34,158 bases of DNA from Solirubrobacterales bacterium (GTDB taxonomy: Bacteria > Actinomycetota > Thermoleophilia > Solirubrobacterales > 70-9), in assembly GCA_019456285.1 (NCBI GenBank), contig VRUE01000017.1:1-34158 (forward strand). The letters run 5' to 3'. Below are positions 1 to 7,470 of the stretch, in pieces; position 1 is the first letter of the stretch, and every line of letters begins with the position of its first letter. Made by a program: the position numbers and the translations under genes. Under the pieces are notes generated by a model that saw only the letters and a list, made by a program, of their open reading frames with translations, was not told the origin of the DNA and ran no database searches.

Positions 1-801
1 AGATCCGCGGTAGACAGGGCATTCCTGCCCACCAAGTCGCTGTTCGAGCAGGCGGGGGACATGATGATCCTCACCGCCCGGACGCTCGTCTCCGCGGTCA
101 AGCCTCCCTATCCGTACGGCGAGGAGTTCATCGGCCAGTTCCTCTTCGCCCTGCGGCTCTCCTGGTTCCCGCTGCTGGTCTCCACGGTCGCCTTCGGCTT
201 CGGCGCTCCCGGCCTGCAGGCCGCCAACTTCCTCTCCCTGTTCGGGGCGCTGGACCGGCTCGGCGGCTTCTTCGTGCTGGCCTCGATCCGCGAGTTCGCC
301 CCCTTCGTCACCGCGGTAGTGGTCGCCGGCGTCGCCGGCACCGCGATCACCGCCGACCTCGGCGCCCGCAAGATCCGCGAGGAGCTCGACGCTTTGCAGG
401 TGCTCGGCGTCGACCCGATCAAGAACCTGGTCGTGCCGCGCTTCCTGGCCCTGATGCTGATCACCGGCCTGCTCGACGTCTACGCGCTGATCTTCGGGAT
501 CAGCGGCGGCGTCTTCGCCGAGCTGCTCTACAGCCAGCCGCTGGGCGGCTTCTTCGCGACGCTCTTCTCCAACGCCTCGGTGACCGATCTCTGGGGCTCG
601 GTGATCAAGTGCATCCTGTTCGGGGCGATCATCGCCGTCGTCTGCTGCTACAAGGGGATGACCGCGTCCGGGGGCGCGGCGGGGGTCGGCCGCGCCGTCA
701 ACCAGGCGGTGGTGATCTCCTTCATGGGGATCTTCTCCTTCAACTACGTCTTCACCCAGACCCTGCTGGCCACCAACCCCGAGCTGCAGACGATCCGATG
801 A
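1..801 (+). CDS. YrbE4A/MlaE-like ABC transporter permease, 5' end outside window
   Basis: This is a membrane permease of the MlaE/YrbE family, which moves phospholipids or other lipids across the envelope as part of an Mla/Mce-type ABC system. The frame is open from the first base and the residues before the first ATG (61) look like coding sequence, so the true start lies upstream and the gene is partial. Several hydrophobic segments are visible. The family core is recognisable as a G-x-R-K-I-R-E-E-L-D-A-L-Q-V-L-G-V stretch, the EQxxAL-like cytoplasmic helix of YrbE proteins, and the C-terminal half carries a G-M-T-A-S-G-G-A segment. The stop overlaps the start of the next permease (ATGA), so the two are translationally coupled. 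The family assignment is firm; the substrate is unknown. Confidence 0.9.
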   Translation, partial: RSAVDRAFLPTKSLFEQAGDMMILTARTLVSAVKPPYPYGEEFIGQFLFALRLSWFPLLVSTVAFGFGAPGLQAANFLSLFGALDRLGGFFVLASIREFAPFVTAVVVAGVAGTAITADLGARKIREELDALQVLGVDPIKNLVVPRFLALMLITGLLDVYALIFGISGGVFAELLYSQPLGGFFATLFSNASVTDLWGSVIKCILFGAIIAVVCCYKGMTASGGAAGVGRAVNQAVVISFMGIFSFNYVFTQTLLATNPELQTIR

Positions 802-1595
802 ACGCCTGGCTGGAGGTCCCGCGCGGCTGGCTCGACTCCTTCGGGGAGATCGCCCGCTTCGGCTCCCGCGTCGCCGGCCTCGTCTACTCGGGCCGCGTCC
901 TGCGCTTCTTCGGCGAGAGCCTGCGCCAGGCCGGGATCCTGATCCTCGGCTCGGCGATAATCATCTGGGGCTTCGTCTTCATCCTCGGCCTGCAGTGCGG
1001 GATCGAGGGCGCCTACCTGCTGCGCGCCCAGGGCGCCCCGGCCTACGCCGGCCTCTTCTCGGCCTGGTGCGACCTGCGCGAGCTCATGCCCTACGCCTTC
1101 GGCTACATGCTGGCGGCCAAGGTGGGGACCGGGATCGTCGCCGAGCTGGGGGCGATGCGGATCTCCGACGAGATCGACGCCCTCGAAGTGATGGGAGTGC
1201 CGCCGGTCACCTTCCTCTGCGCGACCCGCCTGCTCGCCGCCTGGATCGCCTTCCCGTTCATGTACCTGGTCGGGATCGGGATCATGTACCTGGCCAGCTA
1301 CATCGCCGTCGTCGAACAGATCGGCGACGTCTCCTCGGGCGGCTACCTGCTGATCTTCTGGCTGTTCCAGAACCCCCCAGACCTGATCTTCAGCTTGATC
1401 AAGGGGATGTTCATGGCCACCGCGATAGTCCTGGTCGGCTGCTACTACGGCTACACCGCCTCGGGCGGGCCGGTCGGGGTCGGCACCGCGACCGCCAAAT
1501 CGATGGTGCTTAACATCGTCTTAGTCCACATCATCGGGATGCTTGGCACCCTGATCTTCTGGGGGGCCAACCCGAGAGCGCCGATAGGAGGCTGA
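798..1595 (+). CDS. YrbE4B/MlaE-like ABC transporter permease
   Basis: This is the second MlaE/YrbE permease, 265 residues and normal for the family. It most likely forms a heterodimer with the preceding permease. The ATG at 798 overlaps the previous stop and begins M-N-A-W-L-E-V-P; longer in-frame readings upstream run over the first permease and are shadows. The conserved helix reads A-M-R-I-S-D-E-I-D-A-L-E-V-M-G-V and the C-terminal half has Y-T-A-S-G-G-P-V-G-V-G, both matching the upstream paralogue. It is followed after 2 bp by the ATPase. In actinobacteria such YrbE4A/4B pairs usually precede MCE proteins, but none follows here. Confidence 0.92.
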   Translation: MNAWLEVPRGWLDSFGEIARFGSRVAGLVYSGRVLRFFGESLRQAGILILGSAIIIWGFVFILGLQCGIEGAYLLRAQGAPAYAGLFSAWCDLRELMPYAFGYMLAAKVGTGIVAELGAMRISDEIDALEVMGVPPVTFLCATRLLAAWIAFPFMYLVGIGIMYLASYIAVVEQIGDVSSGGYLLIFWLFQNPPDLIFSLIKGMFMATAIVLVGCYYGYTASGGPVGVGTATAKSMVLNIVLVHIIGMLGTLIFWGANPRAPIGG

Positions 1596-1597
1596 CT

Positions 1598-2551
1598 TTG
1601 TCGATCGACAACCCGAACGAGATAGGCGGGGCCGAGCCGGGGGAGGGGGCTCTCGCGCCCACCGCCGCCGGCGACGGCGGGCCCTACGTGGGCAGGGACG
1701 GGGCCGTGATGGGCCGCGACTTCGTGATCCCCGGCGTCGACCCGGCCGAGTCCGACCCCTACCGCTTCCACACCGGCCGCAAGCGCGACCACGGCGGCGA
1801 GGAGGCGATCGAGATCATCGACCTGGTCAAGCAGTTCGGCCGGGCGCGCATCCTCAACGGGCTCAACCTCGGCCTCCCCGAAGACCAGGTCTCGATGGTG
1901 CTGGGCCCGTCGGGCACCGGCAAGAGCGTTCTGGTCAAGCACATCGTCGGGCTGCTCTACCCGGACTCCGGCGACGTGCTGGTGCACGGCGAGTCGATCC
2001 CCAGCATGACCGACGACGAACTGTTCGAGGTGCGCAAAAAGTTTGGCCTGCTGTTCCAGGACGGGGCGCTGTTCGGCTCGATGGACATCTACGACAACAC
2101 CGCCTTCCCGCTGCGCCAGCACACCGACAAGAGCGAGGAGGAGATCGGCGAGATCGTCAACCGCCGCCTCAAGGAGGTGGGGCTGAGCGAGGCGATCTAC
2201 AAGATGCCGAACGAGCTCTCGGGCGGGATGCGCAAGCGGGCCGGGTTCGCGCGGGCGCTGGTGATGGACCCGGCGATCGTCATGTTCGACGAGCCGGACT
2301 CGGGGCTCGATCCGGTGCGCACGGCGCTGCTCTGCGAGCTGATCCGCGAGGTGCACGCAGAGAATGGCGGCTGCTACCTGGTGATCAGCCACGACCTCAA
2401 CACGGCGCGTCGGATCGCCGACTTCCTGGCCGTGCTGTGGAACGGCAGGATCGTCGAATCGGGGCCGAAAGAGGAATTGTTCGACTCGGAAAACGAGTTC
2501 GTCTCCCAGTTCCTCAAGGCGGACGTCACGGGCCCTCTTTCCATGGACTGA
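1598..2551 (+). CDS. MlaF/MceG-like ABC transporter ATPase
   Basis: This is the ATP-hydrolysing subunit that energises the two YrbE-like permeases. It starts at a TTG, supported by AGGAGG at 1586-1591 with a 6-nt gap. All motifs are intact: Walker A GPSGTGKS from residue 103, a Q-loop L-F-Q-D-G-A-L-F, signature LSGGMRKRAG, Walker B VMFDEPDSGLD and an H-loop V-I-S-H-D. The signature and the DEPDSGLDP form are typical of MlaF/Mkl (MceG). The first 70 or so residues are a Gly/Ala/Pro/Asp-rich extension before the ABC fold and look disordered; plain MlaF lacks this. It ends 54 bp before the MMPL gene, with a strong palindrome in between. Confidence 0.92.
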   Translation: MSIDNPNEIGGAEPGEGALAPTAAGDGGPYVGRDGAVMGRDFVIPGVDPAESDPYRFHTGRKRDHGGEEAIEIIDLVKQFGRARILNGLNLGLPEDQVSMVLGPSGTGKSVLVKHIVGLLYPDSGDVLVHGESIPSMTDDELFEVRKKFGLLFQDGALFGSMDIYDNTAFPLRQHTDKSEEEIGEIVNRRLKEVGLSEAIYKMPNELSGGMRKRAGFARALVMDPAIVMFDEPDSGLDPVRTALLCELIREVHAENGGCYLVISHDLNTARRIADFLAVLWNGRIVESGPKEELFDSENEFVSQFLKADVTGPLSMD

Positions 2552-2553
2552 GC

Positions 2554-2587
2554 GGAGAGGCGATCGGGTACCCGATCGCCCTTCTCC
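2554..2587 (+). promoter_or_regulatory. 22-bp perfect palindrome / hairpin between ATPase and MMPL gene
   Basis: Positions 2559-2580 are a perfect 22-bp palindrome (half-site GGCGATCGGGT). Five more pairs are added by GGAGA (2554-2558) and TCTCC (2583-2587) across a 2-nt bulge. It begins 3 nt after the ATPase stop and ends 18 nt before the MMPL start. As RNA it would form a long GC-rich stem with no U-tract, suiting an attenuator or processing site. As DNA it could be an operator. Which applies cannot be told from sequence. Confidence 0.45.
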
Positions 2588-2605
2588 GATCGTGGGTAGG
2601 GCACC

Positions 2606-5161
2606 ATGAGCGCAGGGAAGCGGTTCGGTCGTGTGGCGGCATGGGCCGTCCGCCATGCACTGCCGATCCTGGCGGTTGCGGTTCTCCTCGCTGCTGGAGC
2701 TGGGGCTGCCGCGACGCGGCTGCCGACCGATGCCGGGACCGACACGCTGGTCGACACCGACACCGCCGGCTACCGGGCGACGCAGCAGGTGCGACAGGTG
2801 TTCGGCGACGACCCGGTCGTGGTGCTGGCCGAGGGGGACCTCCAGCGGCTGGTGCTGACCGCGAACCTGGGGCGGCTGCTGCGGCTGGAGGGATGCCTGT
2901 CGGGCAGGGTTCCGGAGGGGGCGAAGCCGATCCCGGGCCCCTGCGCCGAGCTGGCCCGGACGAGGCCGGTCAAATTCGTCCTCGGCCCGGCCACCTTCCT
3001 CAACGAGGCGGTGATCCAGATCGACCGCCAGCTGCGCCGGCTGGCGACCCGGGTGCCGCCCGACCGGTTCCGCGAGCTCCTGCTGGAGATCGCGGCGCGG
3101 TACGGGATCACCAGCTTCCCCAGCCTCGGCAACCCGGACTTTCTGGCGGCGGTGGTCTTCGACCTGCGCCGCTCGCGGGGCACGCCGAAGGCGCGGCTCT
3201 CCTACCTCTTCCCGAACAGCCGCTCGGCCCAGATCGTCGTGCGGCTCCGTCCCGACCTGAGCGAGGTGGAGCGCCACCGCGCTCTGGGCCTGATCCGCGC
3301 CGCGGTCTACGATCCGACGCCGCGCCAGGCCTGCAAGTTCAGAGGCAAGCCGGAGCCCTGTTTCGCGCTGCGCGGCGGCCGCTACGTGGTCTCCGGCGTG
3401 CCGGTCGTCGTCGACGGCCTGACGGGGGCGCTGAAGGATGCGCTGCTGGTCCTCTTCGCGGTCGCCGTCGCGGTGATGGCGCTGACCCTGGTCGCGGTCT
3501 TCCGCTCCCGCCTCCGGCTGCTGCCGCTCGGCATCGCCCTCGTCGCGGCTGCGCTGACCTTCGGCCTGCTGGGGCTGGCGGGAGGCTCGCTGACGATGGC
3601 CTCGATCGCCGTGATGCCGATCCTGATCGGCCTCGCCGTCGACTACGCGATCCAGCTCCAGGCCCGCTACGACGAGGCGGTCGCGATCGGGGCGAGCCCC
3701 GGCATCGAGGCCGCCCGCCTCGCCGCGACCGGCGGCGGCCCGGCGATCGCCACTGCCTGCTTAGCGACCGTAGCCGGCTTCCTGGCGCTGCAGCTCTCGC
3801 CGACCCCGATGGTCCGCGACTTCGGCCTCCTGCTGGTCGTGGGAATAGCCATTGCCTTCGTCCTCGCCTTCGTCGCGGGCTTCGCCGCTCTCAGCCTGCG
3901 GATGGAGGCGGGATCGCCGGGTGCCCCTCCGCGCGCTGGGTTTTTCGCCTTGAAGCTCGCGTCTCTCGCCAAGCGGGAGGTGCGAAAAACAGGACGCCGC
4001 GCGCATCCGGGGCACCCGGCACTCCCGCCCCTGCCGCAGCGGGTGCTTGCCGTGGCGCAAACGCACCCGCGGCGAGTCCTGGGAGTCGGGCTGGCCCTGG
4101 CCGTCGTCGGCTGGGGTCTCGGCACCCAGATCGCGACCCAGACCGACATCCGCGAGCTGGCCCCGCAGAGCCTGCCAGAGGTGCGCGACCTGAACGAGCT
4201 CCAGGACGCCACCGGCGTCTCCGGCGAGCTGGACGTGATCGTCCAGGCTCCCGACCTGACCGATCCCGCCACAATCCGCTGGATGGCTGCCTTCAAGCGG
4301 CGGGTCCTGCGCTCGAACGGGTTCTCCGGCCCCAACCCGAGCTGCCTCGACGCCGAGGTCTGTCCCGGCCCGGCGCTCTCGGACTTCGTCGCCAGCGGGG
4401 GCGGAACCCTGACGAGGCGTGCGATCCGCGCCATCCTCTCCGAACTTCCCGCCTACGACTTGGCGCAGATCGCCCCCGTCGACCCGAAGACCGGCCTGCC
4501 CGGGAACACTGCGCTGCTCAGCTTCGGCATCCGGGCCCAGTCGCTGGAGGACCAGCAGGCGCTGATCGACCGGGTGCGCGGGGAGGTCGGCGAGCCCGGC
4601 GCCCGGGGCGGCCCGCCGCCCGGGGTCGAGGTGGAGCTGGCCGGGCTGCCGGTGATCGCCGCCGCTGCGGCGACCGACCTCTCCAGCAGCCGCTACCGGC
4701 TGACCCTCGCCGGCCTGCTCGCCGTGGCGCTGGTGCTGCTCGCCGTCTACCGCTCCCTCTCCCGCGCCCTGGTGCCGCTTGCCCCGATCGTGCTGGCGAG
4801 CGGCTGGTCGGCTCTGGTCCTCTGGTTGAGCGGCATCCCGCTCAACCCGATGTCGGCGGCGCTCGGCGCGCTGACGATCGCGATCGCCACCGAGTTCAGC
4901 GTCATCCTCTCGGCGCGCTTCCACGAGGAGCGGGGCGGCGGGCTCTCGGTCCCCGAGGCGCTGCGCAGCGCCTACGCCCGCACCGGCGCCGCGGTGCTGG
5001 CCTCCGGCGTCACCGCGACGGCCGGCTTCGCGGTGCTGATCGCCAGCGACGTGAGGATGCTGCGGGACTTCGGCTTCGTCACCGTGATCGACCTCGCGGT
5101 GGCGTTGCTGGGCGTGATGCTGGTGCTGCCGGCGGCGCTGGTCCGGGCGGAGGAGCGGTGA
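2606..5161 (+). CDS. MMPL/RND-superfamily transporter
   Basis: An 851-residue, two-halved RND exporter of the MMPL type, a family that moves lipids or hydrophobic molecules with the proton gradient. An N-terminal transmembrane helix (about 14-36) is followed by a large extracytoplasmic loop. A five-helix bundle then carries the proton-relay motif G-L-A-V-D-Y-A (Asp346). The second half repeats this plan, but the matching site reads I-A-T-E-F-S (Glu763 in place of Asp). The extracytoplasmic loops contain spaced cysteines (for example G-C-L-S, Q-A-C-K, E-P-C-F, P-S-C-L, E-V-C-P), suggesting disulfides. The stop overlaps the next gene, a thioredoxin-fold protein that might act on them. Its place behind the YrbE/MlaF genes suggests a shared lipid-transport role; that is inference. 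Confidence 0.85.
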   Translation: MSAGKRFGRVAAWAVRHALPILAVAVLLAAGAGAAATRLPTDAGTDTLVDTDTAGYRATQQVRQVFGDDPVVVLAEGDLQRLVLTANLGRLLRLEGCLSGRVPEGAKPIPGPCAELARTRPVKFVLGPATFLNEAVIQIDRQLRRLATRVPPDRFRELLLEIAARYGITSFPSLGNPDFLAAVVFDLRRSRGTPKARLSYLFPNSRSAQIVVRLRPDLSEVERHRALGLIRAAVYDPTPRQACKFRGKPEPCFALRGGRYVVSGVPVVVDGLTGALKDALLVLFAVAVAVMALTLVAVFRSRLRLLPLGIALVAAALTFGLLGLAGGSLTMASIAVMPILIGLAVDYAIQLQARYDEAVAIGASPGIEAARLAATGGGPAIATACLATVAGFLALQLSPTPMVRDFGLLLVVGIAIAFVLAFVAGFAALSLRMEAGSPGAPPRAGFFALKLASLAKREVRKTGRRAHPGHPALPPLPQRVLAVAQTHPRRVLGVGLALAVVGWGLGTQIATQTDIRELAPQSLPEVRDLNELQDATGVSGELDVIVQAPDLTDPATIRWMAAFKRRVLRSNGFSGPNPSCLDAEVCPGPALSDFVASGGGTLTRRAIRAILSELPAYDLAQIAPVDPKTGLPGNTALLSFGIRAQSLEDQQALIDRVRGEVGEPGARGGPPPGVEVELAGLPVIAAAAATDLSSSRYRLTLAGLLAVALVLLAVYRSLSRALVPLAPIVLASGWSALVLWLSGIPLNPMSAALGALTIAIATEFSVILSARFHEERGGGLSVPEALRSAYARTGAAVLASGVTATAGFAVLIASDVRMLRDFGFVTVIDLAVALLGVMLVLPAALVRAEER

Positions 5162-5823
5162 GGGACCGCTACTTCATCGCCGTCGGCCTGCTCTTCACGG
5201 CGCTGGTCGCGATCGCCTTCCTCAACACGGTGGGGAGCGAGGACGGTGGGACGCTGGGGCTCGACGAGGCGCCGCCCCGTTGGCCGCTGCCCGAGTTCGC
5301 CGTCCCGTTGGCGGCCAGCGAGCTGGAAGGCGATGCCAACGTCGCCCAGGACGACTGCGTGACCTCGCGGCTGCCCTGCCCGGCCGATGCCAGGCGCACC
5401 CCCGCCTGCCGCATCCGCGACGCCGGCACGATCCGCGTCTGCGACCTCTTCGACCGCCCGCTGGTGCTCTCGTTCTGGTTCGACAAAGGGGGCGACTGCG
5501 CCGACCAGCAGGACGCGGTCGACCGTGCTTATGCGCGCTACCGTGGACGGGTGAGCTTCCTCTCGCTGGACGTGCGCGACGATCGCGACACGGTTCGCGA
5601 CCTGATCCGCCAGCGCGGCTGGAGGATGCCGGTCGGCTACGACCGCGACGGCGCGGTCGCCAACCTCTACCGGGTCGGTGGCTGCCCGACCTTCGCCTAC
5701 GCTTACCCGGGCGGGGTGTTGCAGAGCGCCAGCATCGGGGAGCTGACCGCCCGCCAGCTCGGGGCGCGGATCCGCGCCCTGCTGCGAGCCACCCGCGCGG
5801 CGCAGAGCGGCAGACGGTCCTGA
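5158..5823 (+). CDS. Membrane-anchored thioredoxin-fold protein
   Basis: A 221-residue protein starting at GTG 5158, which overlaps the MMPL stop (GTGA). An N-terminal hydrophobic helix (about residues 5-23) anchors or exports it. The thioredoxin-like fold is suggested by V-L-S-F-W-F-D-K-G-G-D-C, by the V-S-F-L-S-L-D-V strand and by a cis-proline-like loop G-G-C-P-T-F-A-Y. The usual CxxC is absent: one Cys remains at the active-site helix and another sits just before the cis-Pro. The N-terminal half has a further cluster of cysteines (D-D-C, L-P-C-P, P-A-C-R, V-C-D). It may be a TlpA/peroxiredoxin-like redox partner of the MMPL transporter or a structural domain. The fold call is moderate and the function unknown. 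Confidence 0.68.
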   Translation: MRDRYFIAVGLLFTALVAIAFLNTVGSEDGGTLGLDEAPPRWPLPEFAVPLAASELEGDANVAQDDCVTSRLPCPADARRTPACRIRDAGTIRVCDLFDRPLVLSFWFDKGGDCADQQDAVDRAYARYRGRVSFLSLDVRDDRDTVRDLIRQRGWRMPVGYDRDGAVANLYRVGGCPTFAYAYPGGVLQSASIGELTARQLGARIRALLRATRAAQSGRRS

Positions 5824-5824
5824 G

Positions 5825-6499
5825 ATGGCCGGCGTCGAGGCGGCCGGCTCGGGGGTCGGGTGGGAGCCACCCCCCGAGCAGGGTTGGGTGGCGCCGCACC
5901 TCGCCGCCGAGCTCCCCGGCCTTGGGATCGCCTGGGTCGAGGTCGACGGCCGCCCCGGGAGGAGCCCCGAGCCGGTGCGCCGGCGCCTCCGCGGGCTCTC
6001 CGACCGCTTCTTCGGCGCCGCTGCGATCCAGATGCGCGAGCGGCCGGTCCCCTGGGCCTACCGCGTCTTCTTCCGCCAGATCGGCCTCGACCCCGACCAC
6101 ACCCGCACCCCGATCGAGCAGCTGGCGCTGGATCGGCTCCACGACGGCGCCTTCAAGAGCCGCGGCCTGCCCGCCGACGCGCTGACGATCGCCACGGTCG
6201 AGACCGGGATCGCGCTGCGCGCCTTCGACGCCGAGCAGCTCGAGGGGCGGCTCTGCATTCGTGACTCCGCCCCGGGCGAGTCGCTGGCCGGCAGGCCGGG
6301 CGAGCTGCCGCATGGGACGCTGACGATCGCCGACGAGCGCACCCCGGTCGGGCTGCTGTTCGGCGCCACGGCCGAAGGCCGCGGGATGGAGCGCGGCACC
6401 CGCCGCGCCGCGATCGTCGCCGTGCAGGTCAACGGGGTGTCTCAGATGGCGGTCGACGAGGCGCTCCGGACGGCCGCCGTGTCGATCGAGCGTTCTTAA
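5825..6499 (+). CDS. B3/B4 tRNA-editing-domain protein
   Basis: A 224-residue protein resembling the free-standing B3/B4 domain of the phenylalanyl-tRNA synthetase beta subunit, a family expected to hydrolyse or bind misacylated tRNA. Supporting stretches are a P-W-A-Y-R-V-F-F-R-Q-I-G-L-D-P-D segment followed by T-P-I-E-Q-L-A-L-D-R-L, and a later V-E-T-G-I-A-L-R-A-F-D, the usual order in this family. It starts 1 nt after the thioredoxin-like gene and is the last gene of this plus-strand run. Its link to the transporter genes upstream is unclear. No transmembrane segment is seen, so it is cytoplasmic. Confidence 0.75.
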   Translation: MAGVEAAGSGVGWEPPPEQGWVAPHLAAELPGLGIAWVEVDGRPGRSPEPVRRRLRGLSDRFFGAAAIQMRERPVPWAYRVFFRQIGLDPDHTRTPIEQLALDRLHDGAFKSRGLPADALTIATVETGIALRAFDAEQLEGRLCIRDSAPGESLAGRPGELPHGTLTIADERTPVGLLFGATAEGRGMERGTRRAAIVAVQVNGVSQMAVDEALRTAAVSIERS

Positions 6500-6528
6500 C
6501 CCCGCTCTTAACCTCGTCCTTGCTTTCG
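6493..6528 (+). promoter_or_regulatory. Three 12-nt direct repeats, likely regulator binding site
   Basis: Three head-to-tail 12-nt units lie at 6493-6504 (TTCTTAACCCCG), 6505-6516 (CTCTTAACCTCG) and 6517-6528 (TCCTTGCTTTCG). The first two are nearly identical and share CTTAACC. Tandem 11-12-nt units just upstream of a -10 box are typical of OmpR/PhoB-family sites. The first unit contains the stop codon of the preceding gene. Confidence 0.4.
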
Positions 6529-6545
6529 GGACGGGCGGCGTGATC

Positions 6546-6551
6546 TACACT
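6546..6551 (+). promoter_or_regulatory. Putative -10 box TACACT
   Basis: TACACT lies 12 nt before the ATG at 6564. A weak TTGCTT at 6520-6525 is 20 nt upstream, too far for a good -35, which fits an activated promoter with the 12-nt repeats just upstream. Confidence 0.35.
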
Positions 6552-6563
6552 CGGAATCGGGTT

Positions 6564-7031
6564 ATGCCGCAGCTACTCGACCGGGACACCCTTGCCGGGA
6601 TTTGCGCCGGCGGCGACGAGCGCCTCGCTCGCGCCGAGCTGCGGCGTCAGATCGGCCGCCTTGAGCGCCATCTGGGCGGGCTCGTCGCGGAGGCGTTCCC
6701 CCGGATTCGGATCGACGCCGGGGTCGCGGCCGCGAGCCGCGAGCCGCGGGCGATCGGCCTCGGCGAGCTGGAGCGGGTGCGAGACGCCCTCGCGACGCGC
6801 ATCGCCGCGGGGCGCCGCGCCCTCGGCGAGCAGGCAGAGCTCGAGACCCGCAACCGCGAGCTGCTGGAGCGGATGCTGGTCGAGCCGGCCGCGTACAAGT
6901 GGGTGCGGATCACCCGCGACGACCTCGGCGAGCCGGGCTGCGGGCACTGGCACTCCCGGCCTCGCTTCGGCCTGCTCGGGATGCTGATGGGCTGGTGGCG
7001 GGTGAAGGTCTCCTCCGGCTGCCCGTTATGA
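6564..7031 (+). CDS. Conserved hypothetical protein with C-terminal GCGHWHSRPRFG motif
   Basis: A 155-residue protein of unknown function. The N-terminal two thirds are helical and rich in charged residues (Arg, Glu). The C-terminus is distinctive: G-C-G-H-W-H-S-R-P-R-F-G followed by L-M-G-W-W-R-V-K and a terminal S-S-G-C-P-L. The two cysteines and two histidines could bind a metal. An upstream in-frame GTG (6540) exists, but the ATG at 6564 sits at the expected distance from a TACACT box. The stop overlaps the next start (ATGA), so it is coupled to the small membrane protein downstream. Confidence 0.7.
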   Translation: MPQLLDRDTLAGICAGGDERLARAELRRQIGRLERHLGGLVAEAFPRIRIDAGVAAASREPRAIGLGELERVRDALATRIAAGRRALGEQAELETRNRELLERMLVEPAAYKWVRITRDDLGEPGCGHWHSRPRFGLLGMLMGWWRVKVSSGCPL

Positions 7032-7423
7032 AGGCGACACCCGGCGACGATCGGCCCCCGGCGCCGTGGGGCTCGTTCCCGCTCGCCGAGCTAACCGTCC
7101 TCGCGGGCATCGCGACGCTGGCGATCGGCATCGCCGGCGGCAGCCTGACCGCGATCGGGGTCGGCGTCGTGCTCGGCGCGCTCGGCGGCCTCGAGGTCTC
7201 GGTCCGCGAGCACTTCGCCGGCTACCGTTCCCACACGATCCTGCTCGCCGGCACTGTATTCGTGATCGTCGTCGGCGGCCTCTTCTACCTCGCCGGGCTG
7301 ATCCTGGCGATCTGCCTCGCGGTCGGCGCGGTCGTCTTCGCCGCCGCCTCCCTGGCGCTGCGCGGCGCCTTCCGGCGGGCCTCCGGCGGCCTCTCGTTCA
7401 GAGTCGGCGGCCTGCGCGGCTGA
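7028..7423 (+). CDS. Small integral membrane protein
   Basis: A 131-residue protein with about four hydrophobic segments: around residues 19-34, 38-54, 71-90 and 92-112. It starts at the ATG overlapping the previous stop. After a short Pro-rich cytosolic head the protein is almost all membrane, ending in a basic tail (R-G-A-F-R-R-A-S). I do not recognise a family. Coupling to the preceding gene suggests the two products act together, perhaps at the membrane. Confidence 0.65.
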   Translation: MKATPGDDRPPAPWGSFPLAELTVLAGIATLAIGIAGGSLTAIGVGVVLGALGGLEVSVREHFAGYRSHTILLAGTVFVIVVGGLFYLAGLILAICLAVGAVVFAAASLALRGAFRRASGGLSFRVGGLRG

Positions 7424-7470
7424 CGGCCCCAGGCGCCGCCATGCTGCGTCCTCGGTCGGCCGTCTGCGGG

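Noticed and set aside
1451-3277. Minus-strand open frame of 608 codons
   Set aside because: It is antisense to the ATPase and MMPL genes and has no recognisable motif; open antisense frames are expected at this G+C.
2437-5157. Plus-strand open frame of over 900 codons ahead of the thioredoxin-like gene
   Set aside because: It is the shifted frame of the MMPL gene, rich in Arg/Pro/Gly. Only the part from GTG 5158 looks like a protein.
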